Assembly: GCA_963738425.1 (NCBI GenBank) | Contig: CAVTWT010000015.1 | Span: 83,376 to 147,375 of the forward strand | Direction: 5' to 3' | DNA: 64,000 bases | From: CADEEN01 sp963738425 | Lineage (GTDB): Bacteria > Pseudomonadota > Gammaproteobacteria > Burkholderiales > Burkholderiaceae_C | In this document: one piece after another, positions 53,710 through 64,000 of the stretch | Numbering within the stretch: position 1 is the stretch's first letter | Layout of the letters: each line of letters opens with the position of its first letter | Notes under the pieces: generated by a model | What the model was told of the DNA's origin: nothing | What the model saw: the letters and a program-made list of their open reading frames with translations, nothing else | The model's database searches: none | Program-made: the position numbers and the translations under genes

Positions 53710-54542
53710 TCACCGCCGACGGACTGCAACTCGCCCGCATGGCCTGGCCCGCGGTCGGCACGCCACGCGGCACGGTGCTGATCGTTCACGGCCTCGGCGA
53801 GCACTGCGAGCGCTATGTGCGGCTCGCGGCCAACCTGACCGCAGCGGGATGGCTGGTGCACAGCTATGACCAACGCGGCCACGGCGCTTCCGAAGGCGCG
53901 CGCGGCGACATCGCGACGTCGACCAGCCTGCTCGACGACCTCGCCTTGGTGCTCGACACCTTGCACCAGGAGCAGGTGCCTCGCCCGCTGGTGCTGCTCG
54001 GTCACAGCATGGGCGGTGCCGTCGCAGCGCGTCTTCTGGCCGATGGTAGCAAGGCCGGCGTCGATGCCGATGTTGATGCGCTCGTGCTGTCGTCACCGGC
54101 GCTGGACCCAGGCCTGAACGCCCTGCAAAGGCTTCGCCTGGTGCTCGGTGCGCGCCTGTTGCCGCATCTGGCCATGAGCAACGGCCTGTCGCCGCAGTGG
54201 ATCAGCCGCGATCCGCAGATCGTGCGCAACTACGTCGACGACACGCGGGTGCACAACCGCATGACGCCGCTGCTGGCGCGCTTCATCGTCGACGCAGGCC
54301 GCCAGGTGATCGCCCGCGCCGCGCAGTGGCGCACACCGACCTTGCTGCTGTGGGCCGGCGCCGACCGCTGCGTCTCGCCGCGCGGCAGCGCGGCCTTTGC
54401 GGCAGCGGCGCCGAAGGACAGGGTGCAAACGCGCTGCTTCAATGGGCTGGCGCACGAAATCTTCAACGAACCCGAGCGCGACTTCGTCGTCAGCGCGTTG
54501 ATCGATTTCCTGAGGAAGCTGCCGTCAGTTGCGGCGCGTTGA
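53706..54542 (+). CDS. Alpha/beta hydrolase, monoacylglycerol-lipase-like
   Basis: A 278-residue hydrolase of the serine aminopeptidase S33/monoacylglycerol lipase type: VLIVHGLGEHCERYVRLAANL, YDQRGHGASEG, the nucleophile GHSMGGAVA (Ser101), acid in LLLWAGADRCVSP and the His in FNGLAHEIFNEPERD. The start is a GTG that overlaps the metW stop, so it ends the metX operon. The 3' end overlaps the convergent TPR lipoprotein gene by 18 bases. Substrate unknown. Confidence 0.92.
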   Translation: MITADGLQLARMAWPAVGTPRGTVLIVHGLGEHCERYVRLAANLTAAGWLVHSYDQRGHGASEGARGDIATSTSLLDDLALVLDTLHQEQVPRPLVLLGHSMGGAVAARLLADGSKAGVDADVDALVLSSPALDPGLNALQRLRLVLGARLLPHLAMSNGLSPQWISRDPQIVRNYVDDTRVHNRMTPLLARFIVDAGRQVIARAAQWRTPTLLLWAGADRCVSPRGSAAFAAAAPKDRVQTRCFNGLAHEIFNEPERDFVVSALIDFLRKLPSVAAR

Positions 54543-55706
54543 CGCACCGGCCTCACCAGGCTCGATGCTGCGCAGCTTGGACGCATAGATCGAACGCTCA
54601 CGCAACGTGATGCTGTTGCGCATGGCCAGGTCAAGGTGCTTGCGCGCCTGCTCGACATCGCCCTGGCCGTAGAGCGAGACCGCGAGCCAGAAATGGAACT
54701 CGTGGTAGTCGGGGTCACGCTTCATCTCGCGCACCAGGTGGTCGCGCGCGGCAGCGTAGTGGCCGGCCTTGGCGGCGGCCACGCCTTGATCGAAATGCGC
54801 AAACGGCGGGTCGCGCTCCAGCGCCGCCAGGCGCTGCTGGAACAGCGCCGCCTCGGCCACGTGCCCCTGCTGCTGCAGCAGGCGCGCGATGTTCTGCAAG
54901 GACGCCTTGTGGTTGGCGTCACGGCCCACGGCTTCGCGGTACGCCCGCTCGGCAGCGGCGGGCAGGCCGCGCCGCTGGTAGATCACACCCAGGGTGTTGT
55001 AGGCACCGGCATAGCCGGGGTCCTGAATCACCGCCTCGCGCGCGTGGGCATACGCATCGTCGATCGCCCCACGCACCAGGTACTCCGCGGCGCGGTTGTT
55101 CATGAACATCGACAGGATCGTCGCCTCGCTGACCACGTGCAGGGCCTGGCCACGGCCCACCGGCAACGTGCCGAAATCGATGCGCAACTGGCCATCACTG
55201 TCGTGGGCCCCAACACGATCGACCAGACGCTTGGCCACCGTGATATTGACGTGGCCATTGACGAACGACAGGTCGCCGCTGCGGCTCCAGGTTTCATGGC
55301 CGGTCAGCGCCTGGAAGGCAATCGGCAACTGCAGGTGCTGGGCCAACGCGGCGGTCATCACCACCAGCGACAGGCAATTGCCGGCGCGCGCTTCGAAGGC
55401 CTCGGCGGCATTGCGCGTCAGCTCGGCGTCGTACTCCAGCCGCAGCTGCGCCTTGGTGTGCAGGGCCTCGACCAGCGCCCGCTGCGGGCCGAGCTGGCGG
55501 ATCGACGACGCGATGTCGCGCTCGAGGTAGTTGCGCATCTGAAGGCTGAGCGCAAACACGGCCTTGGCGTCCGGAACATGCTTCGGCGCTGCGAACGCGG
55601 CGTCTTCGAACAGGCCCGGCGGCGGCCGTGGCACCTCGGGCGCCGTCGTCGCGCACGCACCGAGCAGCAGCGCAAGCACCAGGGTGAGCAGACGGTTTGC
55701 GAGCAT
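54525..55706 (-). CDS. TPR-repeat lipoprotein with transglutaminase-like N-terminal domain
   Basis: A 393-residue lipoprotein. A lipobox (LALLLGACAT, Cys18) is followed by a domain with the motif TRNAAEAFEARAGNCLSLVVMTAALAQHLQLPIAFQALTGHETW, whose AGNCLSLV cysteine resembles the transglutaminase-like family. From about residue 210 it has TPR-type repeats (AYAHAREAVIQDPGYAGAYNTLGVIYQRRG, AAERAYREAVGRDANHKASLQNIARLLQQQG and later copies). It probably acts in the periplasm as a scaffold. It overlaps the 3' end of a convergent lipase-like gene by 18 bases. Function unknown. Confidence 0.88.
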   Translation of the reverse strand: MLANRLLTLVLALLLGACATTAPEVPRPPPGLFEDAAFAAPKHVPDAKAVFALSLQMRNYLERDIASSIRQLGPQRALVEALHTKAQLRLEYDAELTRNAAEAFEARAGNCLSLVVMTAALAQHLQLPIAFQALTGHETWSRSGDLSFVNGHVNITVAKRLVDRVGAHDSDGQLRIDFGTLPVGRGQALHVVSEATILSMFMNNRAAEYLVRGAIDDAYAHAREAVIQDPGYAGAYNTLGVIYQRRGLPAAAERAYREAVGRDANHKASLQNIARLLQQQGHVAEAALFQQRLAALERDPPFAHFDQGVAAAKAGHYAAARDHLVREMKRDPDYHEFHFWLAVSLYGQGDVEQARKHLDLAMRNSITLRERSIYASKLRSIEPGEAGASTRRN

Positions 55707-55791
55707 GTGTTCATGGTAGGCCGAGGGCGCACGGATTCCAAGTCGTGGTGCGCCCTAAACTGCGCGCCTTCTTCACGGGAAAACGCGCACC

Positions 55792-57239
<1,448 letters not shown>

Positions 57240-57243
<4 letters not shown>

Positions 57244-58190
57244 ATCCCTCGCGTTGCCCAGTGTGCGACGGAGAAGGCCAGCATGTCAGAACGATGCCGG
57301 TCGACGCCAAGACTTTCCAGCCAACCGCCCACGGCCACGTTCAGCGTTGCAGCGCCTGCGGCTTCGAGTACATCGCGCCGAGGCCAACGCCGCAGGAGAC
57401 GGCGGGCTTCTACGACATCGGCGGCTACTACACGCAGGGCGACTTCGGGCGCCCACCTGCCGTCCCCGCGCCGGGGTTCCTGTCGCGGCTGCGCCTTCAC
57501 CTGGCGTGGCGCGCCGATCGTGGCGACCCCCTGGTTGACGTCGTCTCGCGGCGGCTGTCGCGTGCGGCGACGATCGTCGACATCGGCTGCGGCGACGGCT
57601 CGCAGCTGGCGCGGCTGGCCGAGCGCGGCTTTCGCATGACCGGTGTCGAACGCGACACGAAGAGCGTCTCGTTGCAAGGCGAGCACACGCAGGTCTTCGA
57701 AGGCTCGGCCGAAGCGCTGCCGGCGCAACTGGCGCGCGCCAGTTTCGATGCGGTGACGTTCAAGCAGGTGCTCGAACACCTGGTGGATCCGGTGAGCGCG
57801 TTGCGCAACGCGGCGCAACTGCTCAAGCCCGGCGGCGTGATGTTCGTCGAGGTGCCGAACAACGATAGCGCGATCTCGAAGCAATCGGGCCTGTCGTGGG
57901 AGCACATGGACGTGCCGCGGCACATCAACTTCTTCACCGAGGGTACGCTTCAGGCCACGGCCGAGCGCGCCGGACTCAATGTCGAGGGCTCGTTCTTCTG
58001 CGAGTACTGCCGCTACTTCACCGATGACTACATCGCCCTCGAGCAGCGCATCTTCGACCACCTCGGCGGCGCCGGCCCGGCGCTGCGCAATTCGTCCGCG
58101 CGTTCGTGGCGCCTGCTCTTGAAGACAGCGTGGGCAGCGCCGCGCATCAAGTACGACTGCGTCGGCGTCGTCGCGGTGAAGACGGCCTGA
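57240..58190 (+). CDS. Class I SAM-dependent methyltransferase with N-terminal zinc-ribbon
   Basis: A 316-residue methyltransferase. The start carries a Cys-rich knuckle (CPVCDGEGQ ... RCSACGFEYIAPRPT), which likely binds zinc; the SAM-binding Rossmann core follows (ATIVDIGCGDGSQLARLAERGFRMTGVERD; FKQVLEHLVDPVSALRNAAQLLKPGGVMFVEVPN). The layout matches proteins annotated as methyltransferase domain 11/12 in polysaccharide and secondary metabolism loci. The start is ATG 57240, overlapping the peptidase stop; an ATG two codons earlier (57234) is possible. Substrate unknown. Confidence 0.87.
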
Positions 58191-58196
58191 CCGGGC

Positions 58197-60464
58197 TCAG
58201 AGCGTCAGCGGCAAGTCGCGCAGGCGCTTGCCCGTGAGCACGAACAGCGCATTGGCCACGGCCGGCGCGACCGGCGGCGTGCCAGGTTCGCCGACGCCAC
58301 CCGGGTGGCGTTCGCTGGCCACGATGTGGGTCTCGATGCGCGGCGTGTCCTTGAGAGCGAGCAGCGGGTAGTCGGGGAAATTGCGCTGTTTGACGACGCC
58401 GGCTTCGATGTCGATGCGGCCGTGCAGCGCTGCGGTGAGGCCGAAGACGATGCCCGACTCCATCTGCTGGGCAACGATGCCGGGGTTGACCACCGTACCG
58501 CAATCGATCGCGCAGACGACGCGGTGCACCCGCGGCCGGCCTTGTTCCAGTGACACTTCGACGACCTGGGCGACGATGCTGTCGAAGCTCTCGTGCAGCG
58601 CAACACCGCGCGCTCTGCCCGGCGGCAGCTTGTCGTTCCAACCAGCCTTGTCGGCCGCGAGCTTCAACACCGCCGCGTGACGCGGCATCGCTTTCAGCAT
58701 CGCGTGGCGAAACGCCACCGGATCCTGCTTGGCATCGTGCGCGAGTTCGTCGATGAAACCTTCGCTGAAGAACGCGTTGTGCGAATGACCGACCGAGCGC
58801 CAGTAGCCGACCGGAACGCCGCTGTGGGTGGCCACATGGGCGATGCGCTGGTGCGCGATCTGATAAGGCAGGTCGAACAGGCCCTCAGCAGCCGTCTTGT
58901 CGGGCAGGTCGATCGGCCCGGCGAGCGCCGGCAGACCACGCTCGAACCAGCGTGGCGTGATCGCGTCGCCCGCGCTGGTGACCGCCAAAGCCTCGGGATA
59001 CCCATCGGCACCGAACGACGCGCGCAGCACAGCCACGCCGGCCGGGCGATAGAAATCGTGCGTCAGGTCTTCTTCGCGCGGCCACACCAGTTGCACCGGG
59101 CGGCCGTTGGTTTCCATCGCGACGCGCACCGCCTGGCCGATGAAGTCGACGTCCAGGCGGCGGCCGAAACCACCGCCGAGGAAGGTCACATGCACGGTGA
59201 CGTCGTCGTTCTTCACACCCGCCACGCGCGCCGCCAGAGAGCGCGCCATGCCGGGCACCTGCGTCGGCGCCCAGACCTCGACCTTGCCGTCTTTGGCCTG
59301 CGCCGTGGCGTTGATCGGCTCCATCGCCGCGTGCGCGAGGTAGGGCGCGCGATACACGGCTTCGATCACCCGCGGCGATTTGGCGAGGGTCTCGCGGGGA
59401 TCGCCTTGGCTGTGAAACGCCAGTCCGCCGCCGCCCCTTGCGCTGGCTTCGAGCGCGGTGAGGATCGCTCGCGAGTCGAGCGCGCCGGCAGGCCGCTCGC
59501 GCCAATCGACCTGCAACGCCTCTGCGCCACGCTTGGCATGCCAGTAGGTGCGGCCGACCACGGCCAGCGCCGCCGTCGAGCCGGCATACGAGCCCAGGCG
59601 CACGACGCGCTCCACGCCTGGCAGCGCCAGCGCCGCCGCGTCGTTGACCGCGCCGGGGCTGCCGCCAAGCGCCGGGGCGTGCCGCACGACCGCATGCAAC
59701 ATCCCGGGCAGCCGCACGTCGATGCCGAAGCGCGCCGTGCCATTGGTCTTGGCGACGGTGTCGGTGCGCGGCGCCGCGGTACCGATCAGCTTCCACGCGT
59801 GGCGCGGTTTGATCTGCACGTTGCCCGGAGGTGTTTTCGCTGCCGCTTTGGCGAACTGTCCGTAGTGCGCGCGCTCGCCGCCGTCGTGGCTGACGACGCC
59901 ACCCTCGACCTTCAACTCATCGACGGGCAACTTCCATCGCAACGACGCCGCGCCGAGCAACTGGCCGCGCGCGGTGGCAGCGGCCCAGCCCAACGGCAGC
60001 CACAGGTCGGCGATCGACGACGAGCCGCCGGTGGCGTTGATGCCGAGCTCGCGCGCCAGCTTGCTGACGATCCAGCGGCCGGCGCGCACCGTGCGGGTCT
60101 CGGCGCCGGGCTCGCTGTCTTCGGGCTGCACCGGCAGCGAGCCCAGCAACATCGCGACGTTGCCGTAGATCGCATCGTGGCCGGCTTCGATCAACTGCAC
60201 GCTGGCCAGCGGCACGTCGAGCTCTTCGGCCACCAGCATCGCCAGCGCGGTGTGTACGCCCTGGCCCATTTCGCTGCGCGCCATGACAAGTTGCACGCCG
60301 CCTTCCGGCGTGATGCGCAGCCAACCGTTGAGGGCAACGCCGTCGCCCGTGCCTTCAAGCAAGGCCGCCGAGCCGAGCCGGCTGCGTGGTGGCAGCACGC
60401 CCCAGCCGACGACCAGCCCACCGGCGATGCCCAGGCCGCTCAGCAGCAACGAACGGCGCTTCAC
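58197..60464 (-). CDS. Molybdopterin-binding subunit of an aldehyde/isoquinoline oxidoreductase (IorB-like)
   Basis: A 755-residue large subunit of the xanthine oxidase family. The start is a twin-arginine signal (MKRRSLLLSGLGIAGG), so the enzyme is exported to the periplasm folded. Downstream are blocks typical of IorB-like subunits: ARSEMGQGVHTALAMLVAEELDVP, KTNGTARFGIDVRLPGMLHAVV, YRAPYLAHAAMEPINATA, LGGGFGRRLDVDFIGQAV and ALHESFDSIVAQVVEV, VHRVVCAIDCGTVVNPGIV, with VGEPGTPPVAPAVANALF at the active-site end. The GTG start at 60464 overlaps the stop of the small subunit gene (GTGA). Substrate unknown; many relatives oxidise aldehydes or N-heterocycles. Confidence 0.93.
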   Translation of the reverse strand: MKRRSLLLSGLGIAGGLVVGWGVLPPRSRLGSAALLEGTGDGVALNGWLRITPEGGVQLVMARSEMGQGVHTALAMLVAEELDVPLASVQLIEAGHDAIYGNVAMLLGSLPVQPEDSEPGAETRTVRAGRWIVSKLARELGINATGGSSSIADLWLPLGWAAATARGQLLGAASLRWKLPVDELKVEGGVVSHDGGERAHYGQFAKAAAKTPPGNVQIKPRHAWKLIGTAAPRTDTVAKTNGTARFGIDVRLPGMLHAVVRHAPALGGSPGAVNDAAALALPGVERVVRLGSYAGSTAALAVVGRTYWHAKRGAEALQVDWRERPAGALDSRAILTALEASARGGGGLAFHSQGDPRETLAKSPRVIEAVYRAPYLAHAAMEPINATAQAKDGKVEVWAPTQVPGMARSLAARVAGVKNDDVTVHVTFLGGGFGRRLDVDFIGQAVRVAMETNGRPVQLVWPREEDLTHDFYRPAGVAVLRASFGADGYPEALAVTSAGDAITPRWFERGLPALAGPIDLPDKTAAEGLFDLPYQIAHQRIAHVATHSGVPVGYWRSVGHSHNAFFSEGFIDELAHDAKQDPVAFRHAMLKAMPRHAAVLKLAADKAGWNDKLPPGRARGVALHESFDSIVAQVVEVSLEQGRPRVHRVVCAIDCGTVVNPGIVAQQMESGIVFGLTAALHGRIDIEAGVVKQRNFPDYPLLALKDTPRIETHIVASERHPGGVGEPGTPPVAPAVANALFVLTGKRLRDLPLTL

Positions 60465-60928
60465 TTTTTCTGTGGCATCTTTGCGGCCGCACTCTTGATC
60501 GCGGCACGCACGCGCGGGTACGTGCCGCAGCGGCACAGGTTGGTGATGGCGGTGTCGATGTCGGCATCGCTCGGCGCCGGATTGACCGCCAGCAGCGCGG
60601 CCGCGGCCATCAGCATGCCACTCTGACAGTAGCCGCACTGAGGTACTTGGTGTTCGACCCAAGCCTGCTGCAATGCGTGCGGCGCAGCATCCGTCCCCAG
60701 CGACTCGATCGTGCGCACCGCCTTGCCCTGCACTGCGCCCACCGGCGTCACGCACGAGCGCACGGCGCGACCATCGACATGCACCGTGCACGCGCCGCAG
60801 GCCGCCACGCCGCAGCCGAACTTGGTGCCGGTGAGGTTCAGTTCATCGCGCAGCAACCACAGCAGCGGCATCTGCGGGTCGGCATCGAGTTCGACCGGCT
60901 GGCCGTTGATCGTCAACTGCATCATCAC
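60461..60928 (-). CDS. (2Fe-2S)-binding small subunit of the same oxidoreductase (IorA-like)
   Basis: A 155-residue protein with two [2Fe-2S] clusters. The plant-type ferredoxin cysteines are in GTKFGCGVAACGACTVHVDG ... RSCVTP (Cys39, 44, 47, 59); the second helical domain has VPQCGYCQSGMLMAAAALL and ITNLCRCGTYPRVRAAIK. It passes electrons from the molybdopterin site of the large subunit to a downstream acceptor, usually cytochrome c in this subfamily. No cytochrome gene is next to it. Translationally coupled to the large subunit. Confidence 0.94.
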   Translation of the reverse strand: MMMQLTINGQPVELDADPQMPLLWLLRDELNLTGTKFGCGVAACGACTVHVDGRAVRSCVTPVGAVQGKAVRTIESLGTDAAPHALQQAWVEHQVPQCGYCQSGMLMAAAALLAVNPAPSDADIDTAITNLCRCGTYPRVRAAIKSAAAKMPQKK

Positions 60929-60981
60929 GCTTCAGCATAGGCCAAGCGCCGGCGCCGCCGTAAGGAGGCGCGTCCACGATC

Positions 60982-61980
60982 TCAGTCCACTTTCGCGCCC
61001 GACGCCTTCACCACCTTGGCCCACTTCGCCGTCTCGGCGGCGATGTGGCGCACGAACTCGGCGCTGGTCATGCCGCTGGGCACCGCGCCTTGCGATTGCA
61101 GGCGTTCCTTGATGGCCGGCGAGCCGAGGGCCTTTGCGGTTTCGGTCTGCACGCGGTTGACGATCTCCATCGGCGTGCCCGCCGGCGCGAGCAGGCCGAA
61201 CCAGGAGCTGGCTTCGTAGCCCTTCAACGCCGCGCCGCCGGCTTCTTCGACCGTGGGCAACTCGGGCAACGCGGAAGAGCGCGCGGCGCTGGTCACGGCC
61301 AGCGCCTTCAGCCGGCCCGACTTGATGTGCGGCAGTGACGACGGCAGGTTGTCGAACATCAGGTCGGTGTTGCCGGAGATGAGGTCGATCAATGCCGGGC
61401 CCGAACCGCCGTAGGGCAGGTGCAGCATGAAAGTGCCGGTCATGGTCTTGAACAGCTCGCCGGCGAGGTGGATCGAGGTGCCGTTGCCCGAGCTGGCCAT
61501 GTTCAGCTTGCCCGGGCGCTTGCGCGCGAACTCGATCAGCGCCGGCACGCTGTCGATGCCGTTCTGCTGCGCGTGCACCGGGTTCATCACCAGCACGTTG
61601 GGCACGCCCGCCACCAGCGTCACCGGCACGAAGTCCTTGACGTGGTCGTAGGGCATCTTCGAGTACAGCGACGCATTGATCGCGTGCGTGCCGACGGTGC
61701 CCATCAGAAAAGTATGTCCGTCGGGCGCGGCCTTGGCCACGTCGGCGGCGCCGTTGTTGCCGCCAGCGCCGGGTTTGTTCTCGACGACCACCGGCTGCCC
61801 GAAGGCGCGCTGCAACTCCGGCGCCAGAGCGCGGGCGAGGATGTCGGTGGTGCCGCCAGCTGCGAACGGCACGACGATGCGCACGGCTTTAGCCGGCCAG
61901 GCGGGTTGCGCGGTCGATGCCAGCGGCAACAGCGCAGCGCCAAGCACGAGGCGGCGCCGATCGACGACAAGTGGATTCAT
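60982..61980 (-). CDS. Tripartite tricarboxylate transporter substrate-binding protein (Bug family)
   Basis: A 332-residue periplasmic binding protein of the Bug/TctC family, abundant in Burkholderiales. The signal peptide runs to about residue 25 (DRRRLVLGAALLPLASTAQPAWP); then IRIVVPFAAGGTTDILARALAPELQ-like sequence (here VRIVVPFAAGGTTDI), the VENKPGAGGNNGAADVAKAAPDGHTFLMGT block, LPYGGSGPALIDLISGNTDLMFDN and SWFGLLAPAGTPMEIV. ATG 61980 is chosen because MNPLVV leads directly into the basic signal start. No TctA/TctB membrane genes are nearby, which is usual for orphan Bug proteins. Ligand unknown. Confidence 0.93.
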   Translation of the reverse strand: MNPLVVDRRRLVLGAALLPLASTAQPAWPAKAVRIVVPFAAGGTTDILARALAPELQRAFGQPVVVENKPGAGGNNGAADVAKAAPDGHTFLMGTVGTHAINASLYSKMPYDHVKDFVPVTLVAGVPNVLVMNPVHAQQNGIDSVPALIEFARKRPGKLNMASSGNGTSIHLAGELFKTMTGTFMLHLPYGGSGPALIDLISGNTDLMFDNLPSSLPHIKSGRLKALAVTSAARSSALPELPTVEEAGGAALKGYEASSWFGLLAPAGTPMEIVNRVQTETAKALGSPAIKERLQSQGAVPSGMTSAEFVRHIAAETAKWAKVVKASGAKVD

Positions 61981-62189
61981 CGCGGGTTCTCCGAGCACAA
62001 CGGTGCGCGGCAGTCTAGCGGTCCGGAGCTTGTTCAGGCTTCCCAGCGCAGAACAAAAAAGACGGGGAGCGGGACGTTAGTTGGCACCGATGCGCTCTCC
62101 TCACCAGCGCCGCGCCCGCCCCCCTTTGGACGTCAACCTTGGGTCCGAAACCTTCGAGTGACGTTGCGGGCTTGTGATTGGTTTTCTGT

Positions 62190-62369
62190 TCAGCCGCGCT
62201 TGAAGAAAAAGCAAAGTTGCGCCGGCGAGTGTGCCGACTGCAGCACGCGCGGTGGCGTGACGGACTTGGCGGCCGCCGGCTTTTGTGTGTTCGCAGATGC
62301 TGCGGCCGCAGCAGCCACGGCCATCGCGGCAGCAGCGGTCTTTGCGATCGGGCGGGAGTGCAGAACCAT
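62190..62369 (-). CDS. Hypothetical small protein (59 aa) with Ala-rich hydrophobic N terminus
   Basis: A 59-codon frame starting ATG at 62369 with GAGGAG 7 bases upstream, a strong ribosome-binding site. Residues about 10-26 (KTAAAAMAVAAAAAASA) resemble an Ala-rich signal or membrane segment; the rest is basic and ends in FFFKRG. It is 17 bases downstream of another 59-codon frame in the same direction. No homologue recognised. May be a real small exported protein or a fortuitous frame. Confidence 0.4.
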   Translation of the reverse strand: MVLHSRPIAKTAAAAMAVAAAAAASANTQKPAAAKSVTPPRVLQSAHSPAQLCFFFKRG

Positions 62370-62386
62370 GGTGTGCTCCTCGGCTC

Positions 62387-62566
62387 TCAGTCGGCCGCCA
62401 GCGCAAGCGCGGCGCGGCCGATCCATTGCGACAGATCGGCGCCTGATGGCAAGCGCGCCGCTCCATTCGACAGACGCAGCAGCGACGACGACCCCCGCGG
62501 CGTGCGCGCGGCTGCAGCGCGGAGGCGTTGCGGCGTGAGCATCGGGCGTCGGGTCGGCTGTCGCAT
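62387..62566 (-). CDS. Hypothetical small protein (59 aa)
   Basis: A 59-codon frame from ATG 62566 to TGA 62387-62389. The N-terminal half is strongly basic (RQPTRRPMLTPQRLRAAAAR), the C-terminal half is amphipathic with DLSQWIGRAALALAAD at the end. The ribosome-binding site is weak (AAAGA). Together with the downstream 59-codon frame it forms a tandem. No family recognised; possible small regulatory or membrane-associated protein. Confidence 0.4.
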   Translation of the reverse strand: MRQPTRRPMLTPQRLRAAAARTPRGSSSLLRLSNGAARLPSGADLSQWIGRAALALAAD

Positions 62567-62811
62567 GGCGGGTCTTTCGATTCAGTGGTCTTGTGATCGC
62601 GGAGAGCACGGTGCCTCGTGGGCACGCGATGGAGGTGCAGCTTTCATGCCATGGTCGGCAAGGCCATGCGATGTGAGGTCGTTCACGAAGCGGAATGCGC
62701 GCACAGACGCAGCATGCGAGGTGCACAACATCGCGATACAACGCGATCAAACTTCGGCGGTGTTCACGCGAGTGCGCGAGGGTCAGATCGGCGTGGTCGC
62801 CGCGGCGCTCG
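62567..62811. other. Gene-free region
   Basis: No gene or RNA is supported here between the small ORFs and the repeat copy C. It is slightly less GC-rich than coding DNA, with short stretches such as ACAACATCGCGATACAACGCGATC around 62726-62749, and might hold the promoter for the small ORFs, though none is convincing. Confidence 0.35.
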
Positions 62812-62870
62812 GGCCAGCGCCGGGCCGCTCCCAAGCGTCCGGCCCGAGCCTCCCCTCGGGGGAGTGCCCG

Positions 62871-62890
<20 letters not shown>
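62812..62890. repeat. Dispersed GC-rich intergenic repeat, copy C (3' end of ABC ATPase gene)
   Basis: Nearly the same as copy A over CCAGCGCCGGGCCGCTCCCAAGCGTC, GGCC, GAGCCTCC, followed by CCCCTCGGGGG (62853-62863, a self-complementary tract) and CAGCGGGCGAGGGGC. It lies at the 3' end of a minus-strand gene whose TAG stop (62871-62873) is within it. Possibly a terminator. Confidence 0.72.

Positions 62891-64000
<1,110 letters not shown>

Overview
The window is GC-rich (clearly above 65% by eye in most genes) and looks like a chromosomal segment of a betaproteobacterium of the order Burkholderiales, most like the Rubrivivax/Leptothrix/Methylibium/Piscinibacter group. The evidence is a standard proteobacterial F-type ATP synthase operon headed by an atpI-like gene, a metX...metW pair, the long form of pyrF, Bug/TctC-type binding proteins, and GC-rich intergenic repeats. 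This placement is inferred from protein style; no database was searched.

Layout. 1-5.6 kb holds housekeeping and accessory enzymes: PPK2, an AlkD-like protein, a GST, an alpha/beta hydrolase, a DUF6544-like protein and a nucleoside hydrolase, plus a 168-bp MITE-like palindrome. 5.6-8.0 kb is an AT-richer island of three unrecognised genes, two with an N..KH motif reminiscent of HEPN-type proteins. 8.0-10.4 kb has an APH-fold kinase and a paired TIGR04282/TIGR04283-type glycosyltransferase unit. 10.4-17.6 kb is the complete atp operon (atpIBEFHAGDC, minus strand) with a TATAAT promoter element and a terminator. 17.7-21.0 kb has a DUF2062 protein, DsbD and a thioredoxin-fold partner. 21.1-33.2 kb is one long minus-strand operon, divergent from a LacI-type regulator. 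It encodes an ABC sugar importer and the enzymes of a non-phosphorylating oxidative sugar pathway (dehydrogenases, lactonase, epimerase, IlvD/Edd dehydratase, HpcH/HpaI aldolase), and ends with glpD. 34-45.4 kb has a rhodanese, a large hybrid histidine kinase, pyrF, purB, a glycosyltransferase followed by a Gfo/Idh-epimerase fusion, upp and a GST. 45.5-51.4 kb has an orphan glutamate-synthase-like FMN protein, an isochorismatase-like hydrolase, a VOC protein and a HlyD/ABC-2 exporter. 51.4-54.5 kb is a SAM-II riboswitch-controlled metX / lipoprotein / metW unit followed by a lipase-like hydrolase. 54.5-64 kb has a TPR lipoprotein, an M20 peptidase, a methyltransferase, a two-subunit molybdopterin oxidoreductase, a Bug-type binding protein, two tiny tandem ORFs and the 3' part of a YejF-like double-NBD ABC ATPase running off the right edge.

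A striking property of this sequence is frequent single-base frameshifts. About 15 are visible: three in atpD, one in atpA, two in dsbD, two in the lipoprotein between metX and metW, and one each in seven other genes. Most lie in 3-25 kb; 25-52 kb reads cleanly. Conserved protein sequence resumes directly after each break, and the net length is always explained by one-base changes (the second lipoprotein break could also be a two-base loss). Since ATP synthase genes are among those hit, I read these as probable sequencing or assembly indels, not gene decay. I annotate such genes across their full inferred extent and name the break points.

The most noteworthy items are the riboswitch with its promoter, the MITE-like palindrome, the sugar operon with its operator, a dispersed repeat that forms the 3' ends of several genes, and the small AT-rich island.
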